Positions 25,860 to 38,272 of a stretch of DNA of 64,000 nucleotides are shown here, in pieces (position 1 is the stretch's first letter; every line of letters begins with the position of its first letter). The stretch spans positions 5,788,869 through 5,852,868 of the forward strand of contig NC_050477.1 in assembly GCF_013373865.1 (NCBI RefSeq). The letters run 5' to 3'. Origin of the DNA: Monomorium pharaonis. Taxonomy: Eukaryota > Arthropoda > Insecta > Hymenoptera > Formicidae. The translations under genes were made by a program, and so were the position numbers. The notes below the pieces were generated by a model, which did not search any database, had not been told where the DNA came from, and saw nothing but the letters and a program-made list of their open reading frames with translations.

Positions 25860-27839
25860 ATCTTGATCCAACTTTCGACTCCTTCAAACCCTTCGCGATC
25901 TATTTCAATTGCGATCAATCGCCAGGTTGATTCATTTTCTTCCTAAACTTAATTAATTTTTATAATTATAGATATAAGAAAAAAAGCTTTACACAGCTTT
26001 TTAAACTCTACGAGCAGTACGATCCTAAACATAAAAGGTTTTATTCATTTAATGGCTTTTTCGTGGATTTTCTCTGCTAATCCTTTTGATAAAAGTACAT
26101 TATAATCACACATCTGTTTACATTGGTTGTCGTTGCAAAAATTGCACATTGGACATTTAATAAGTAATGGCCATAATTCTAATTTGTTATAAATTGAATA
26201 TATACTTGCACAAAATTTCGAACAAAAAAACATTTTAAATGAAAAAAAGTATTTTTAAAATAAATTCTATATTAATTTATTTGTGTTTAAAGAAATAAAA
26301 AATAAGAATCAATGACAGTGCTGCAAATCTACAATGTTTCTCAATAGTTCTTCAATTTTATGTAATTGCAATTCTATAACGAATAAACTAATACACATTA
26401 CTGCAAGTTGAACATAAAGAACCATAAATTACCATAATTTGCATGATGCAGGCGAACAAAATTACATATTTGTAACGTCAAATTATTCAACACTGCAAAA
26501 CGTTGACGATGATCGCAATTGAACGGCATTATTGTAAATAAATTATTGACTATAATATATATGTATTGTATATCGTATATTGTATATGTATGCCGCGTAT
26601 TTTGTAAATAAATGAGACAAAAACGTGAATTCATTTATCGCATCGCAACAAATCTATATCAAATCTGAAATATTTGAAAAAATATTGAATAAGAAATATT
26701 GAAAAAGATATTAAGTAATTTATTAATAAATTCAAATTTTAACTAATTAACAAATATATAACTAATTAAGTTTATAATAATAAAATGAATAATAATTAAT
26801 ATAATTCTATAAAAATAAGTATAATTAATACGATAAATTAAGACAATATAGAATGAAAAGTTTCAATTTTTTATTAAAATTATAATTTTTATTATAATAT
26901 TTCTTTTATATAATATTTTATAAAATTTAATTATATGAACAATGTGCTTGTTTACGATAATAATTAAAATTACGTTTCAATTTAGCTGTTTTTATTTTTT
27001 TTATTGTTTTCTCATTTTCCATTTATCAATATTGGTTATTGTCGTAATAATTTTTATATCAAATATCAGAGATAATATCTCATTTTTAGCAATTATTATT
27101 TAATTATTGGTATTTATTCAATAATTAATAAGCACTTAATTTAGTTATTTATTCTCTCTGTTTTACATGTAAATCTCTCTTAAAGATGGCTATTAAATTA
27201 TAAATATAGAGAATAGAAATGTACAAAAGTACAAAAATGTTTATAGGAGAGCAAATTGAATGTTCTGAAGGTACTCGATTAAAGTAAAACGCATGAATGT
27301 CTGTCGCAAATTAGCGGTGATTAAAATGTAATTTAAATCCTTATGAAGTAATGGCGAGAAATGCAAACTACTTCCTTCAAACCTAAATCTTACTTCAAAC
27401 TTAAGAGAATTTATTCTTAAAAAATTCAAATTTTTACCTTTAAAAATTAAAAGTTTCAAAAATTAAAAGATACGAAGGCAGAAACTATTTATCGTGTATT
27501 CCTGATGATTGGTTTTTTAGAAAAAAGTAATACTGGGCAGTATATTAAATTAGACAGTAACTATTACTTATTTTGAGTATTAAAATTTTAATACTTAAGT
27601 GTTAACAGTAGTATTTTTAATACTAAAATAGGTATTAATTAATGGCCAATTTAATACTGCATATTAAATTGTAATATATATTACATTTTATAAGAGGTGA
27701 CACTTTTGAAATGTACACTCACAAAATTCGTTATTTAGCAGAATGTGTAAGTTTCTCTTTTTATCTTATAAAAAAATTATAATTATACTAATCATAATAT
27801 ATACTGTTGCATATATCGTTGCATATGGCGAATTAATAT
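25860..27839. other. AT-rich intergenic region between convergent genes
   Basis: Holds the 3' UTRs of the DUF4758-like gene (+) and the tetraspanin (-). Strongly AT-rich with no credible exon on either strand. Confidence 0.6.
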
Positions 27840-29929
27840 CTAGCGCTTGAACGTTATAGTTTCTTCTTCTTTCTTAATCGCTCGTACAAGCGTCAGCGAT
27901 AGCACCGCTATGATCACCTGCAACAATCAGAATTTATAAAACATTTATGGAGAAAAAATAATTATAAAACAAAAACAGCAGAAAAAAAGCTATATTAAAG
28001 CTATATCACTATATTAAAATATAATAAAGAGAGAAAGAGAGATTCAAGCTACAATGAAATTAGTTAAACTACAAGTGTCTAAATTATTTGTTAATGGTAA
28101 GAGGAACAATGAAGAAAAGAAGAAAAAGCTTCGTCTTCTTACGTGAAGCATGCATAACGCCATCGCCAAGCCGGCGAGCCATGCCGATCTCGCCTCCAAA
28201 AACCAAGACAATTCTTCAACGCAGCCATGATGGAAGGCATTTCCGGTGACTGTGTCCCGACATTCGACAGGCAACGGTTTTCGCAAACGTATGTAATCCC
28301 TGGGTCCATCGGCACCGCAGCATCCGACCTAAAATATTCGTCAAAAGATTGATGTAACTATAGTATATAGAGACGCGCTTTATTCTTTCTCACCAAGGGG
28401 AAATTAATGTTTCCTTACAGTTTCCTGAATTACTCGTAGGATGAAACTCGCCGTATCTTGATGAGAGTTACTGATAAGACTATACATGGACCGTTCGACG
28501 ATAGGCTGAATCTTACTGTCGTATGTTGAATAATCAAGAATGACCGCCGCTCCGGCTAGACAGCAGATAAAACTGAACGCTTGAAGACCCACGTGCTAAA
28601 ATCATGAAAGTTCTTTCATGCGCTTTTACTAATTTCCAGCAAACTCATTGTGACAAAATAATTTTTTCGAGTATAAATAGGCTCCAAAAACAATTTTTTT
28701 TGTAGTGTTGAAATTAATGTTTGAATTAATATTTAAATGAAAAGAATTTCAATAAAGTATTCTGAAGGATTTTAATTTAAAAAAAAGCACGAATTTTTAC
28801 AAAGCAATTATATTACCAACCAATATTTAAATAATCAGGGATAATTAATTTTCGACAAAATGATAATTTTCGACAAAATTTAAGGAACCTCTATCTTATC
28901 TGAGGTGTTAATTAATTAAATCAATTTGCAAATCAAATTTTTAAGTATTTTACAAACCGACTTCTACTAAAATGGGCTTTGGGAATTTGCTAGGGCGCGA
29001 TTGATAAGCGTTCTTACGGCGTATAAAGTCATGATGTGTTCCATAAGCGCGGCAGCGCAACCGATAAAAGAAATAGCCATTACGATCACGGAGGTGGCGA
29101 TCAGCACGTAAACTCCGATGTAGTATTCATACATGTTTAAAAATTCCACCCACTCCTCGAGCGTCGGCTCAAACCGCATCCAGATTGACAGTCCAAACAT
29201 CGCACATCCCAGCATCTTTCGACAAGGATTTTTTTATAAAATTATTAATTAAAAGTAACAAGAATTCTTTTAAGAATCAAACTCAAGTTTTGTCTGTTAA
29301 CCGTGATAGTGTAATAGTGAGATAAAATAACATTTTTTAGGTACAGTTAAATTAATTGTAAAAATGTAATAATTAAAAATGAAAAGAGACAAGCTTATGA
29401 TGAATTTTTCATTTTTTTTTTACAAAAAATTTTATAAATTAAATTTTGTAAATCAAACTTGACTCTTAAGTTTTATATTTTATGAACTGCTCAATCTATC
29501 TCAATAAAAAAAATTATATAAATATTAAATTTATTTATAAAATATATTGTACAGGTACTGATTATTTTATTAAAAAATCAATTTCAGTATATTTCTTAAA
29601 TTAGAAGAATAGAAAGCGATTTATATTTTATGGAACAAATTCTTGATTTAAAAAATTCTATTACTAATACAAATGTTTTACAATGTCTTTGTTTCGTTTC
29701 ATTGTCCAATACAAATTGCTTTCATTCACTTTCATATTTTACTTTTTCCCGATTCACACCTAAAATTGATCGTGGCATCATTTCACTATCACAGTGTAAC
29801 TTCACAAGACGACGCAATCATCAAGATAACTTCATAGGCACCCACCCATATTATCGCGTTCAAGCAGAAAATTGTGAACTTGATGCAGCCGATTCGCTTT
29901 TCGAGAAGCGGTCCAGAACTTTTGACCAT
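27840..29929 (-). CDS. Tsp2A: Tetraspanin, Tsp2A-like
   Basis: Four-pass membrane organiser. In Drosophila, Tsp2A is needed for smooth septate junctions of the gut epithelium. Exons in coding order: 29929-29846, 29215-29018, 28595-28419, 28328-28143, 27917-27840; 240 aa, all phase 0. TM1 spans the exon 1/2 junction (KFTIFCLNAIIW then MLGCAMFGLSIWMRFEP). TM2 (YIGVYVLIATSVIVMAISFI) and TM3 (VGLQAFSFICCLAGAAVIL) follow. The large extracellular loop carries the diagnostic CCG at 156-158, plus Cys176 (PVEC) and Cys189 (HGC). TM4 spans the last junction, followed by a short KKEEE tail. FGLSIW, the CCG context and the ECRDTVTGNAF segment fit Tsp2A best. The subfamily call is from memory; tetraspanin identity is secure. 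Confidence 0.85.
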
Positions 29930-30738
29930 CTTCTTATGTCGCGCAAAAGATATTCTTGTGAATATATTATTACGAATTCACGCTTTACCGATTCAAGGCA
30001 GGTGTGCCTATTTCAGGAACGATGAAACGCGACAAGAACGTAATTAGTTGATCGGGAACGGCGACAGGTACCCGAGTCATCATCGCCTAACGTTCTGGCG
30101 CTTTATCACTGACAAATACAAGATAAGTGGATAAGAGCGTCCTAGATAAAGATATCCACGCCGAGGTGAATCATTCCGTTCGCGGTATGTGTGATAGACG
30201 CAAATTATTAAAAGCTGTGATAATTAATCAACTAGCTAAAACATTACCGTAATGTCTATTTAATCAATCGGCCTATTAGTTGTTCATTTACATTTTTACA
30301 TTTTTATCAAATTATATACATTACACATCCAAATAAAGTAAAAATTAAAAGCGATATTTGCCAAATAAATTTGTGATAAAGAAATTAAACTTCAAAGTGT
30401 TTGAAGACTTGAGAATTTTTATTAATTAAGTCCTCAAAGTTATTGATATACAAATTATATACTTTATACGTTAATACGTAAGATTGTAGAATATAAATAA
30501 AGTATTAATTAATCCTTATCCTAAATTTTCATTAGTAATGAATAAAGAAACACAACGCGCAATTGGGGATTATATAATTATTATAATATGTTATATCAAA
30601 TGTATTTTATTTACAATAGTACCACACGATTTTAACGATTATAAGAAAAAGTAGGACATGTTGAATCAGTTTGCGCGTCATGAACTAAAAAAAGAGGAAA
30701 TTAATAGAAATTAAGTAAATGACAGTAATAAAGAAAAA
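29930..30738. other. Tetraspanin upstream and LIG1 downstream region
   Basis: Contains the tetraspanin promoter and 5' UTR side (less AT-rich up to about 30190) and the LIG1 3' UTR. No other gene seen. Confidence 0.55.
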
Positions 30739-31008
30739 TTAATAAAAATCTTCCTCTGTGGCTTTGGACACTGTGGTTTTATTTTTTATTTGTTCTTGAT
30801 TATTGTACATGTCCGCCACATCCTGAGCAGAAGTAGCCTGCTCGCAGGTCTTATCCTCGCGAATCCTGATAAATCGTGGAAACCTTAAAGATATCCCTTT
30901 CTCTGGATCAACCTGAACAAAAATAAAACCCGTAATAATAACGCTCTTTTCATTCAAAAAAGTATTTATTAAAAAAGCTGAAAATTTCAAAAATTTCAAA
31001 GAAAAGCC

Positions 31009-31071
<63 letters not shown>

Positions 31072-34000
31072 AATAATGTATCTTCTATCATTCTCACTTA
31101 GAGTTTTAAAAAATTCGATACATTTCCAAAACATCGCAATAATGTAACTATTCGATAGGATAAAAGTTCCCGGAATAAAGTAAATTATTATATCATGCAA
31201 TATAAATTTCTCTGAGTACAATTATAATAAGTTATATTTTTATGAATGCTCGTTTTTTTCGGAAACTCGATAAACTCACTATTCCGATAGCCGCTCTGTG
31301 TACAGGTGAGAGGGAGAGATCAGCACATTTGATCTCCCAGACTTGAATTGGCTCGAACCAGTGATCCGGTTCATGGCTGCTATCAAAGCGGTAGTACGGC
31401 TTGGCCTGTGATATTACGTGATCCTTCAAAAATTTAGTGTGAGTTTCGAGGTCGTCCTCCTTGAAGCCAGTACCGATCTGTTTATAAGGAAAAAATTTAC
31501 ATCGACATGAGCTAAATACTCCAAACCAACAAAAAATATAATATACTCACAATAAAATTTTAAATTGAATTATCAATTTGTTAAATTTATTTATAATATA
31601 TACCTTAAAAAGTATATTAATATAAGTATAAAAAATATCGAATAAAATTCTCATTAATTATATGACGTTCCTATTCATTTTCACAAAAATATTTGGAAAA
31701 ATAGTTCAGGAACGTACTTTACAGATGCTCTGGTACTCCTCATTTTCCTGATCATAACAGGCTAAGAGGAAACCACCATAAGTGCCGGTCCTCTTTCCTT
31801 TACCGATATAACCACCGATTACTACCACGTCGAGCGTATCGCCCACGCCATCTAAGTAATCTTTTTTCAGCTTTAACCAATTTCTCGATCGCTTTGCAAT
31901 TTCGTAGGTCGCCTCTTTCTCCAATGTCTTTACCATCAGGCCTTCGCAATTTCCCTTTACAGATTCATCTAAGAAAACTTCCACTTCTTCCATTGTCGTA
32001 GTATCTAAACTATTAGCAAATTTCCATTCGCCTTCAACTTCCTTGAAGTGCTGCTTTAATAACTCACGACGTTTCATGAACGGTTCCTTCACCAATGGCT
32101 CATCGTTTAGGTACAATAAATCGAACATAAACACGCATACTTGTACTTTAATATCCTCTTCGTTAGCATCCTATGAACAAAAATAAAACACAATTAAAGC
32201 TAACTAAAATTAAATAAAAATGATTATAACATGTTATAATTAAACTACCTTTCGCTTTCTTGTACTGAGTATTTGAAACGGTAAAATTTGTTTTTTCTCG
32301 TTATCCCAAGCAACCGCCTCGCAATCAAGTACGCAATTCCTTACTAGATCACCGCGAGTATTCTTAAATCGCTTAATGATATCTGGATATTTGCTAGTAT
32401 TATTTTCCTGATTTCTACTATATATGTTCACTTGACCATTGTCCGCAACATGTATCTGCGGGATTGTAATTCTTTAAACTTCTAAATTTTTGATGAATTA
32501 ATTTCCAAACATCTTATTTCTTAAGTATTAGCTATAAAGTTTGCAAAGTGAATAAATGAAAACCTGCGCTCTTTCCCCGTCATACTTCCATTCACAAGTA
32601 AATTTCAAACCCTCGAATCGCGTTAAAACTTCTTGAACACCTTTAGTAGGATGCGCCAGCATAGGTTTTAAAGGTATTCCTGGAGTGAGCTTGCACTTAC
32701 TCGGCAAGGCACTAATTCCATCCTTTAGTAGAACAGGAATTATAAGATCATAATTCGGACATTCACTGCAAAAAATATATAATATTAGCAAAAACGGAAA
32801 TTAAATATTTGATACGATATCTTATATCTAATTGTACACAAAAAAATTATTTTTAATAAAATATTGATTTAATCATTTTAAACCATTTTAATTATTTATA
32901 ATAATTATTATACATATTTTTCATTATAAGATTGACAAATAAAAATATTTTAACAAATATGTTATTTAATCTAATTTATTAGTTTTAATATTTACAATAG
33001 TAATATTTTCATCTTACCAATATGTGGTTTTCAATATGAGCGCTATTTCATCGTACTTTTCTTTGAAACGTTCGCTCGATATTTTTTTGCTAGCATTCAA
33101 AACTTCTGGTGGATAACTTTGTTCCGGTGGTGTCATTGCACAAGCTAAAGCCAATGCCTAAAAAAATTTCAAATATAATATTGATCAAAAGCGTGATATC
33201 ACGTGTGACTTACTTGCAAAACAGATTGTTCTGCCAATCCAATACGAAGCTTCCCAGCCAGTGATCTAATAAGGTATCTTGCTTCTGTATTGCGACACGC
33301 CACGAACAATGTTTGAATCTTATCCAATTTTTTCGATAGAGACTATAAATGAAAAATCTATTTCATGCAACAAATACAGTTTCTAATTTATCTATTTCTA
33401 TATAAAAAACATGTATTTCCTCAGTATTTTTTCATATTCATCTTGAACAACTACATTACCCAATTTTAACAGATTTCAGTATTTAAATATAAATTAATTT
33501 CAAATTTATCATAAACGCTATAAACTTAAACTTCTTCAGTTTTCATTTCTTGTATTTCAACTTTCTTTTGTTGCTGAGGATTATTTTCTAAATTTTTATA
33601 TATACATATTAATCAAATAAATCGTAATAATGGTTATATGTGACTTACCGCGTTTCCCGTCATTTGAGCTATCTCCTTCAGTTTGAAATATACATTAGAA
33701 ATCGTTAACGGTGCTGGTTGAAACATAGTTCTTTGATTAGATCTGCTACCTTCTGCCACAAGGCCCAAATCGCCAACCTCCTGAACATCGGCTTTAATTT
33801 GTGCCAGTGTTCTACCAGTACATTGTGCTATCGCTTTCATCAGATTCGTATCAGCGACTCCAAGCTCAATTCCTAAAATGAGATAAACGCACTGTTAACA
33901 ATTTAGTAATAATAATTTAAATATCTTTCGGCAAACACTATTGCTTTATTCTAAATTTGAAAGAATTTCATTATAAACCTTCATATGCTGGGGCTAATTG

Positions 34001-35742
34001 ATTAAGGCACAGATAAACACTTGGCAGAAGATCAGTAGGGTTCAGAACTATGACAGATCGAAAATAATTTGACAGTATCTCTATTATCTTTAATCTTGCG
34101 CTCGTCTCTTCAATAATTTCCAAAGTGCGCGCGAATGCACTATACGGAGTTCTGCAAACAGAGAGGAGTTTCAGAGATTTTAAATAACTTCAAAGTTTTA
34201 AAAAGTTTTGTTCAGATGTTAAAGATATTTAAATCTTTTAAAATACAATTTTATTCCACTCACTTGTCCCCTCGTTTCCAACACGCATTGTCTATCGGAT
34301 GATAGTTTGATGCACTAGGATTGTAAGACTGGTTGGCGCTTTTCACATTGTTTGCATTATCAATCTTTGTGTCGTCCTTTTGTTTAGATACTATAACATA
34401 ATTCAAATAACTATTCAAAATTATTTTTAAACACTTCTATAATTTCTCATAATTTCCATAACACTGACTTTATTTAAATTTATACTTTAACATTTAATAT
34501 TAAGTTTTTAAAATTTTAAATTGTTAAATACTTACAGAAAAAGTTGTGCATTTTCTTAGTCTTTTTCTCAGGCGTAAGTTCCTTCTTTGAGCTTTCATTC
34601 TTAGAAATAGTTTCTGATTCTGCAGATGTAAACTCTTTCTTTGGACTTTCATTCTTAGAAATCTGCGACTTCTCAGCCTCTTTCTTTAAACTTTCATTCA
34701 ATTCTTTTTTGTCTAAATCGTTTTTGTTTGCATCATCATCTGAAGTATTTTTATTTATCTCGCTGGATTCATCTACACTTTCAATTTTTTTTTCTTCACT
34801 GTTAGCCTCTGATTTTTTTGGACTTTCAGGTAACTGTAACAATCATTTACAAATGTAACAAAATTTACAAACATTTATAACATTAAAATATAAATTTTTC
34901 ACATAAAAAATTTAATATCAAAAGAAAAATTTGAAGTTCTGAACTTACAGGTAGATGGCCCTCATCATCACTGGAATCTACTGGCTCAATTATTCTAGCC
35001 CGTTTCTTTTTTATTGTCTTCCTCTTCACCTTTTCTGTCTCACTGGACTCGGATTTCTTTTGTGAAAAAGTAAATCTTTCTTTTTTCTTTTTTTCTTCAG
35101 CTGCACCATTTTCAATTTGAATGTTCTTTAATTTTTCTTCTGTAGCACCATTTACAGTTTCAGCTTCTATCTTTTTTTTCTTCTCATTAGGTGTATTTTT
35201 CTGTTGTTTTTTCTCTGTCTTTTTTGATGCACCAGGCGAAAGTTTACTTGGCTTACTTTTTGGAGTAGTTCCTTGAAAAAGTAATTATGGAAATATATTG
35301 TATTTAAAAAATCCAATACTTGACAGTATAGTTACCTAGCTTTGCACGAGGCTTTGCACCTGGTGAAGGAGTCTTGGAAATTGACTTTGGTTTCGCAAGT
35401 TTAATATCTTTCTTCTTCAAAGGTGGAGAACTGCAAAATTAATTTTATAAGGTAATAATATTAAAAAGAACAATATAATTCTTAAATAATTCAACTTAAT
35501 AACACTAATAAATAAACTATTGGACTTAATTACCAGGAGCTGTTACTGCTATCTCTTTTCCGTTTGCCATTCTCCAGTGCATCCTGATTCTCCTGCTTGT
35601 GCGATGAGTTGCTGTTGGTTGTATGTATCCGATTAAATACGACAACAAATCGGCTGAGAGCTGCAACTGCTGCAAGCTCCAGTCGTCGAGTCGGTAGAGC
35701 CAGCGAGCTCAAACGCGAGCATGTAGCCAAGATTTTTAGCAT
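30739..35742 (-). CDS. LIG1: DNA ligase 1 (ATP-dependent replicative ligase)
   Basis: Seals nicks between Okazaki fragments and in excision repair. Exons in coding order: 35742-35534, 35430-35336, 35271-34949, 34833-34536, 34390-34264, 34151-33979, 33872-33649, 33342-33214, 33157-33018, 32765-32564, 32455-32249, 32170-31718, 31477-31280, 30912-30739; 983 aa with continuous phase. The N-terminus from the first ATG is Arg/Leu/Ala-rich and acid-free (MLKILATCSRLSSLALPTRR), like a mitochondrial presequence. A Lys/Glu/Ser-rich disordered region follows to about residue 310, ending in KKTKKMHNFF. The DNA-binding domain starts around YHPIDNACWKRGD. The adenylated lysine is K633 in CEWKYDGERAQ. Downstream are DCEAVAWD, EGLMVK, NWLKLKKDY and the OB-fold segment LRFPRFIRIRED. 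An alternative 5' exon is listed separately. Confidence 0.95.
31011..31067. repeat. (AG)n microsatellite in the last LIG1 intron
   Basis: About 28 uninterrupted AG units in the intron between LIG1 exons 13 and 14. Confidence 0.9.
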
Positions 35743-35790
35743 AATCGACTACTATAGAGAGAAAGAGAAACTATTAACAGCAAAACATAC

Positions 35791-35850
35791 CTTTCCGAAT
35801 TATCCTGGTTCGAATTCTCCTTCTTGGACGTTATCTTTGTAAAGAAGGAA
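35791..35850 (-). CDS. LIG1: Alternative LIG1 5' coding exon with SFFTK (PCNA-box-like) sequence
   Basis: On the minus strand this 60-nt open segment is bounded by an acceptor (TTTGTAG) and a donor (GTATGT). It reads SFFTKITSKKENSNQDNSE. Nuclear LIG1 proteins start with a PCNA-binding box of the form SIxSFF followed by lysine-rich sequence, which this resembles. It ends in phase 2, exactly as the first coding exon (35742-35534) does, so either can join exon 2 at 35430 in frame. The upstream exon that would supply the start codon was not found with confidence. Confidence 0.5.
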
Positions 35851-36472
35851 CTACAAATATGAAGTAAACATCAAAAATAGTATACTTATAAAAAAATTAT
35901 CATGCTAATTAATAAAACTGCATGTCTCGATATTATAGTTCGAATTACACCAAATCGTTAAATAATTATTACCATTGTCTGCTCACGGTATTTGTGAGAT
36001 GGTCGAAGGACACAAAAGCGGGAAAAGTTAAAGGAGACAGGGGACGCACTGTGAGACGGATAGCCGGCGCCATTGTAGCTACGGCATCAGCTCGGTCTAA
36101 AGTGGGGACCGATCGAGGCGACGAGCGGGATGAGTGGGACACATAAAGATAAAGCATCGGAGGCAGGAAAAGAGTGAGGCGGGCGGGGAGGGCGAGGGCA
36201 CGCGGGGGTGCTACGGGTGCAATAAGGGCGATATGAGCAAAAAATGATGAAGGGGAGGACGGTAACGGATGCAATAAGGTGACAACACAAGGCAGCGAGA
36301 AAGATTAACAGACCAAAGACGGGGCGTGCTGGAGCTGCCACGGCGGCACGGAGGCACAGAAGGATGTAAGGAGACTATAAGATATGGGGGGGAACGCGAA
36401 CGTGTTAGCGGCGCAATCCAGGCGCAATATATGAAGGCGGAGGCAGCAGATAAAAAATGAAAAGCAAGGGAA

Positions 36473-36785
36473 AAAAGAGAGAGAGAGCGAGAGCGAGAGG
36501 AGTGAGAAGAGAGAGAGAGAGAGAGAGGAGAGGAGAGAGCGAAGAGAGAGAGAGAGAGAGAAGAGAAGAAGAGAGAGAAGAGAGAGAGAAGAGAGAGAGA
36601 GATGAGAGAGAGATAGGGAGGATAGAGAGAGAGAAGAGAGAGAGAGAGCGAGAGAGCGAGAGAGAGAGATCGAGATCGAGAGAGCAGAGAGATAATCAGA
36701 GAGAGAGAGATATATACGATCTCAGATGAATGCTATACTGCTCGATCTCTATCTTCTATCTCTAGATAGCTCTCCTCTCTCTCTC

Positions 36786-36859
<74 letters not shown>
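36473..36859. repeat. GA-rich tract followed by a (CT)n tract
   Basis: 36473-36714 is almost pure GA-type purine sequence with interruptions. 36768-36859 is CT-rich and becomes pure (CT)n. The two are complementary in composition and could fold back on each other. The long frame across the purine tract (Arg/Glu repeats) is a repeat artefact. Confidence 0.9.
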
Positions 36860-37278
36860 GGAAGAAGAAATAATTACAACTCTCAGAATTAGAAAAATAA
36901 TTCCAAAAACCACAAATTATGTGGCATGTGTGAAACAAATGGATAATGACACTGTAAATGTTACATCTTTTTATATAAGTATATAACCTATACTTTATTT
37001 AAAATATAATTGGCATTGAAAATTTCGGCATGTTCTTTTGTACTTGCACTATTCAGTGCAGCCCATGGAACTTGTCCAGTGTTAGTGCGCACTGGTGCGC
37101 ACTAACTTTTTCCCAATCGAAAACGCTATAAAATAACATTAGGGCTGCGTTCAGAGGCGTCACCCGAGTGTTCTTGGGTATCATTCTATCCTTGTCTCAC
37201 ATTCAACGAACAACGCTCTTTGGTCGATGGGGCGGAGCCTAAATCTTGGAAATGTTGGCTACGGATTTCAGGGTATCG

Positions 37279-37437
37279 ATCATGTAATTTTTCCCCTAGG
37301 GCGGAAACGTGAAAAGTGAAAAGTTTCAAGTTACTGTCTCTTTCTATTCAACACCACAATAGAAAGAGACAGTTACATGAAACTTTTCACTTTTCACGTT
37401 TCCACCCATTTCCACCTTAAGGAAAAAGTTACATGAT
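37279..37437. mobile_element. 159-bp foldback MITE
   Basis: Near-perfect inverted repeat. Arms run from ATCATGTAA at the left to TTACATGAT at the right, sharing ACGTGAAAAGTGAAAAG and CTGTCTCTTTCTATT around a loop of about 9 bases. No coding potential. It lies just outside the duplicated segment. Confidence 0.7.
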
Positions 37438-37820
37438 TGCTGCCCAGTACAGAAGTGAATGGGAAAAGTGGGGCACTGGCACTCCATACTTATATAGTCA
37501 AAGACTTGTATAGTCAAAGGTGACAAACAACAACAAACAACAAGGATGATCGATGCGTATCATGCGTGAAACGGAACGCACCCATGATACCCACAGCCAA
37601 CGTTTGACTAGAGAGCTAACGCATGTGCACAACGCAAAATGTAACCAACGGGAGAGAGACACGAGTATACGTCTGCACCGTGATGTTTTCGCCCAAGGTC
37701 GGAGCCCGCTAGCAATATTGAAGTATTACATATAATAGTCATATATGGTCAAACTCGACGATTTTGCGCGCACAGCTTCATGTCGTGCGGCCGTCGCACT
37801 GCGGCATCGCCGACGGAGCA

Positions 37821-37856
37821 ATGGCGGACGGCGAGGAGTCGCGCGAAGATAAGTGA
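37821..37856 (+). CDS. Short upstream ORF, 11 codons, conserved in both copies
   Basis: ATG to TGA encodes MADGEESREDK in the presumed first 5' UTR exon. Copy 2 has MADDEESREDK at 46621-46656. The frame and length are intact in both despite divergence around it. It may be a translated uORF damping expression of the main frame, or simply neutral. Confidence 0.4.
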   Translation: MADGEESREDK

Positions 37857-38100
37857 TCTGTTGGTGTCTGTTATCGATACGCGTTAACCGTGGCCCGTCA
37901 TCTATCAATCTCTTCCCTGTTTTTTGCCCTTAAGACTTTGTGAGGTAAATATCGCAGTGTCGTATGCTAAAAAATCGGACGTTTATTCGAGGGAGAGGAA
38001 AAGGAAAAGAGGGAAAACCGGATGACACAAGGATAATGCGCAACTCCGGCAGGACGAGGGTGTGAAAGTAAAGCGGGAGTAAGTGAAAACGTTGAATCCA

Positions 38101-38145
38101 CGGTGTCTCGTGTCACAGTGTCTCGTGTCACGGTGTCTCGTGTCA
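38101..38145. repeat. 15-bp tandem repeat, three units
   Basis: Three tandem units of CGGTGTCTCGTGTCA (the middle one begins CA). Copy 2 of the duplication has a single unit at the same place (about 46902), so the array expanded in copy 1 or contracted in copy 2. Confidence 0.8.
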
Positions 38146-38272
38146 CTACCGATGTAGGAATGAATGAAACCTATCCACGAATAACGACGTCTTCCGTGTT
38201 TGCGAATGGACGCAGAAAACGAGTGAGTATCGCCTTTCTTAACTGATCCTAACTGGTTCTCGAAAAGAGCAG

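Larger units (their letters stand above)
35851..37748. other. LIG1 upstream region up to the duplication edge
   Basis: GC-richer from 35990 to about 36440 (probable LIG1 promoter area), then purine and pyrimidine simple repeats, then ordinary sequence with one foldback element. An ATG-led minus-strand frame at 36079-35972 ends in phase 2 at a GT and could in principle join the alternative LIG1 exon, but its sequence is not ligase-like. Confidence 0.45.

Noticed and set aside
25433..25930. 165-codon frame overlapping the last exon of the DUF4758-like gene
   Set aside because: It is a shifted reading of the real exon, which matches the upstream phase and the module pattern.
35972..36079. Frame starting MAPAIRLTVRP as first exon of nuclear LIG1
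   Set aside because: Phase fits, but the joined sequence does not restore a PCNA box and the segment resembles nothing in LIG1; left open.
36457..36729. Open frame of Arg/Glu repeats
   Set aside because: It is a translation of the GA simple repeat with no splice context or homology.
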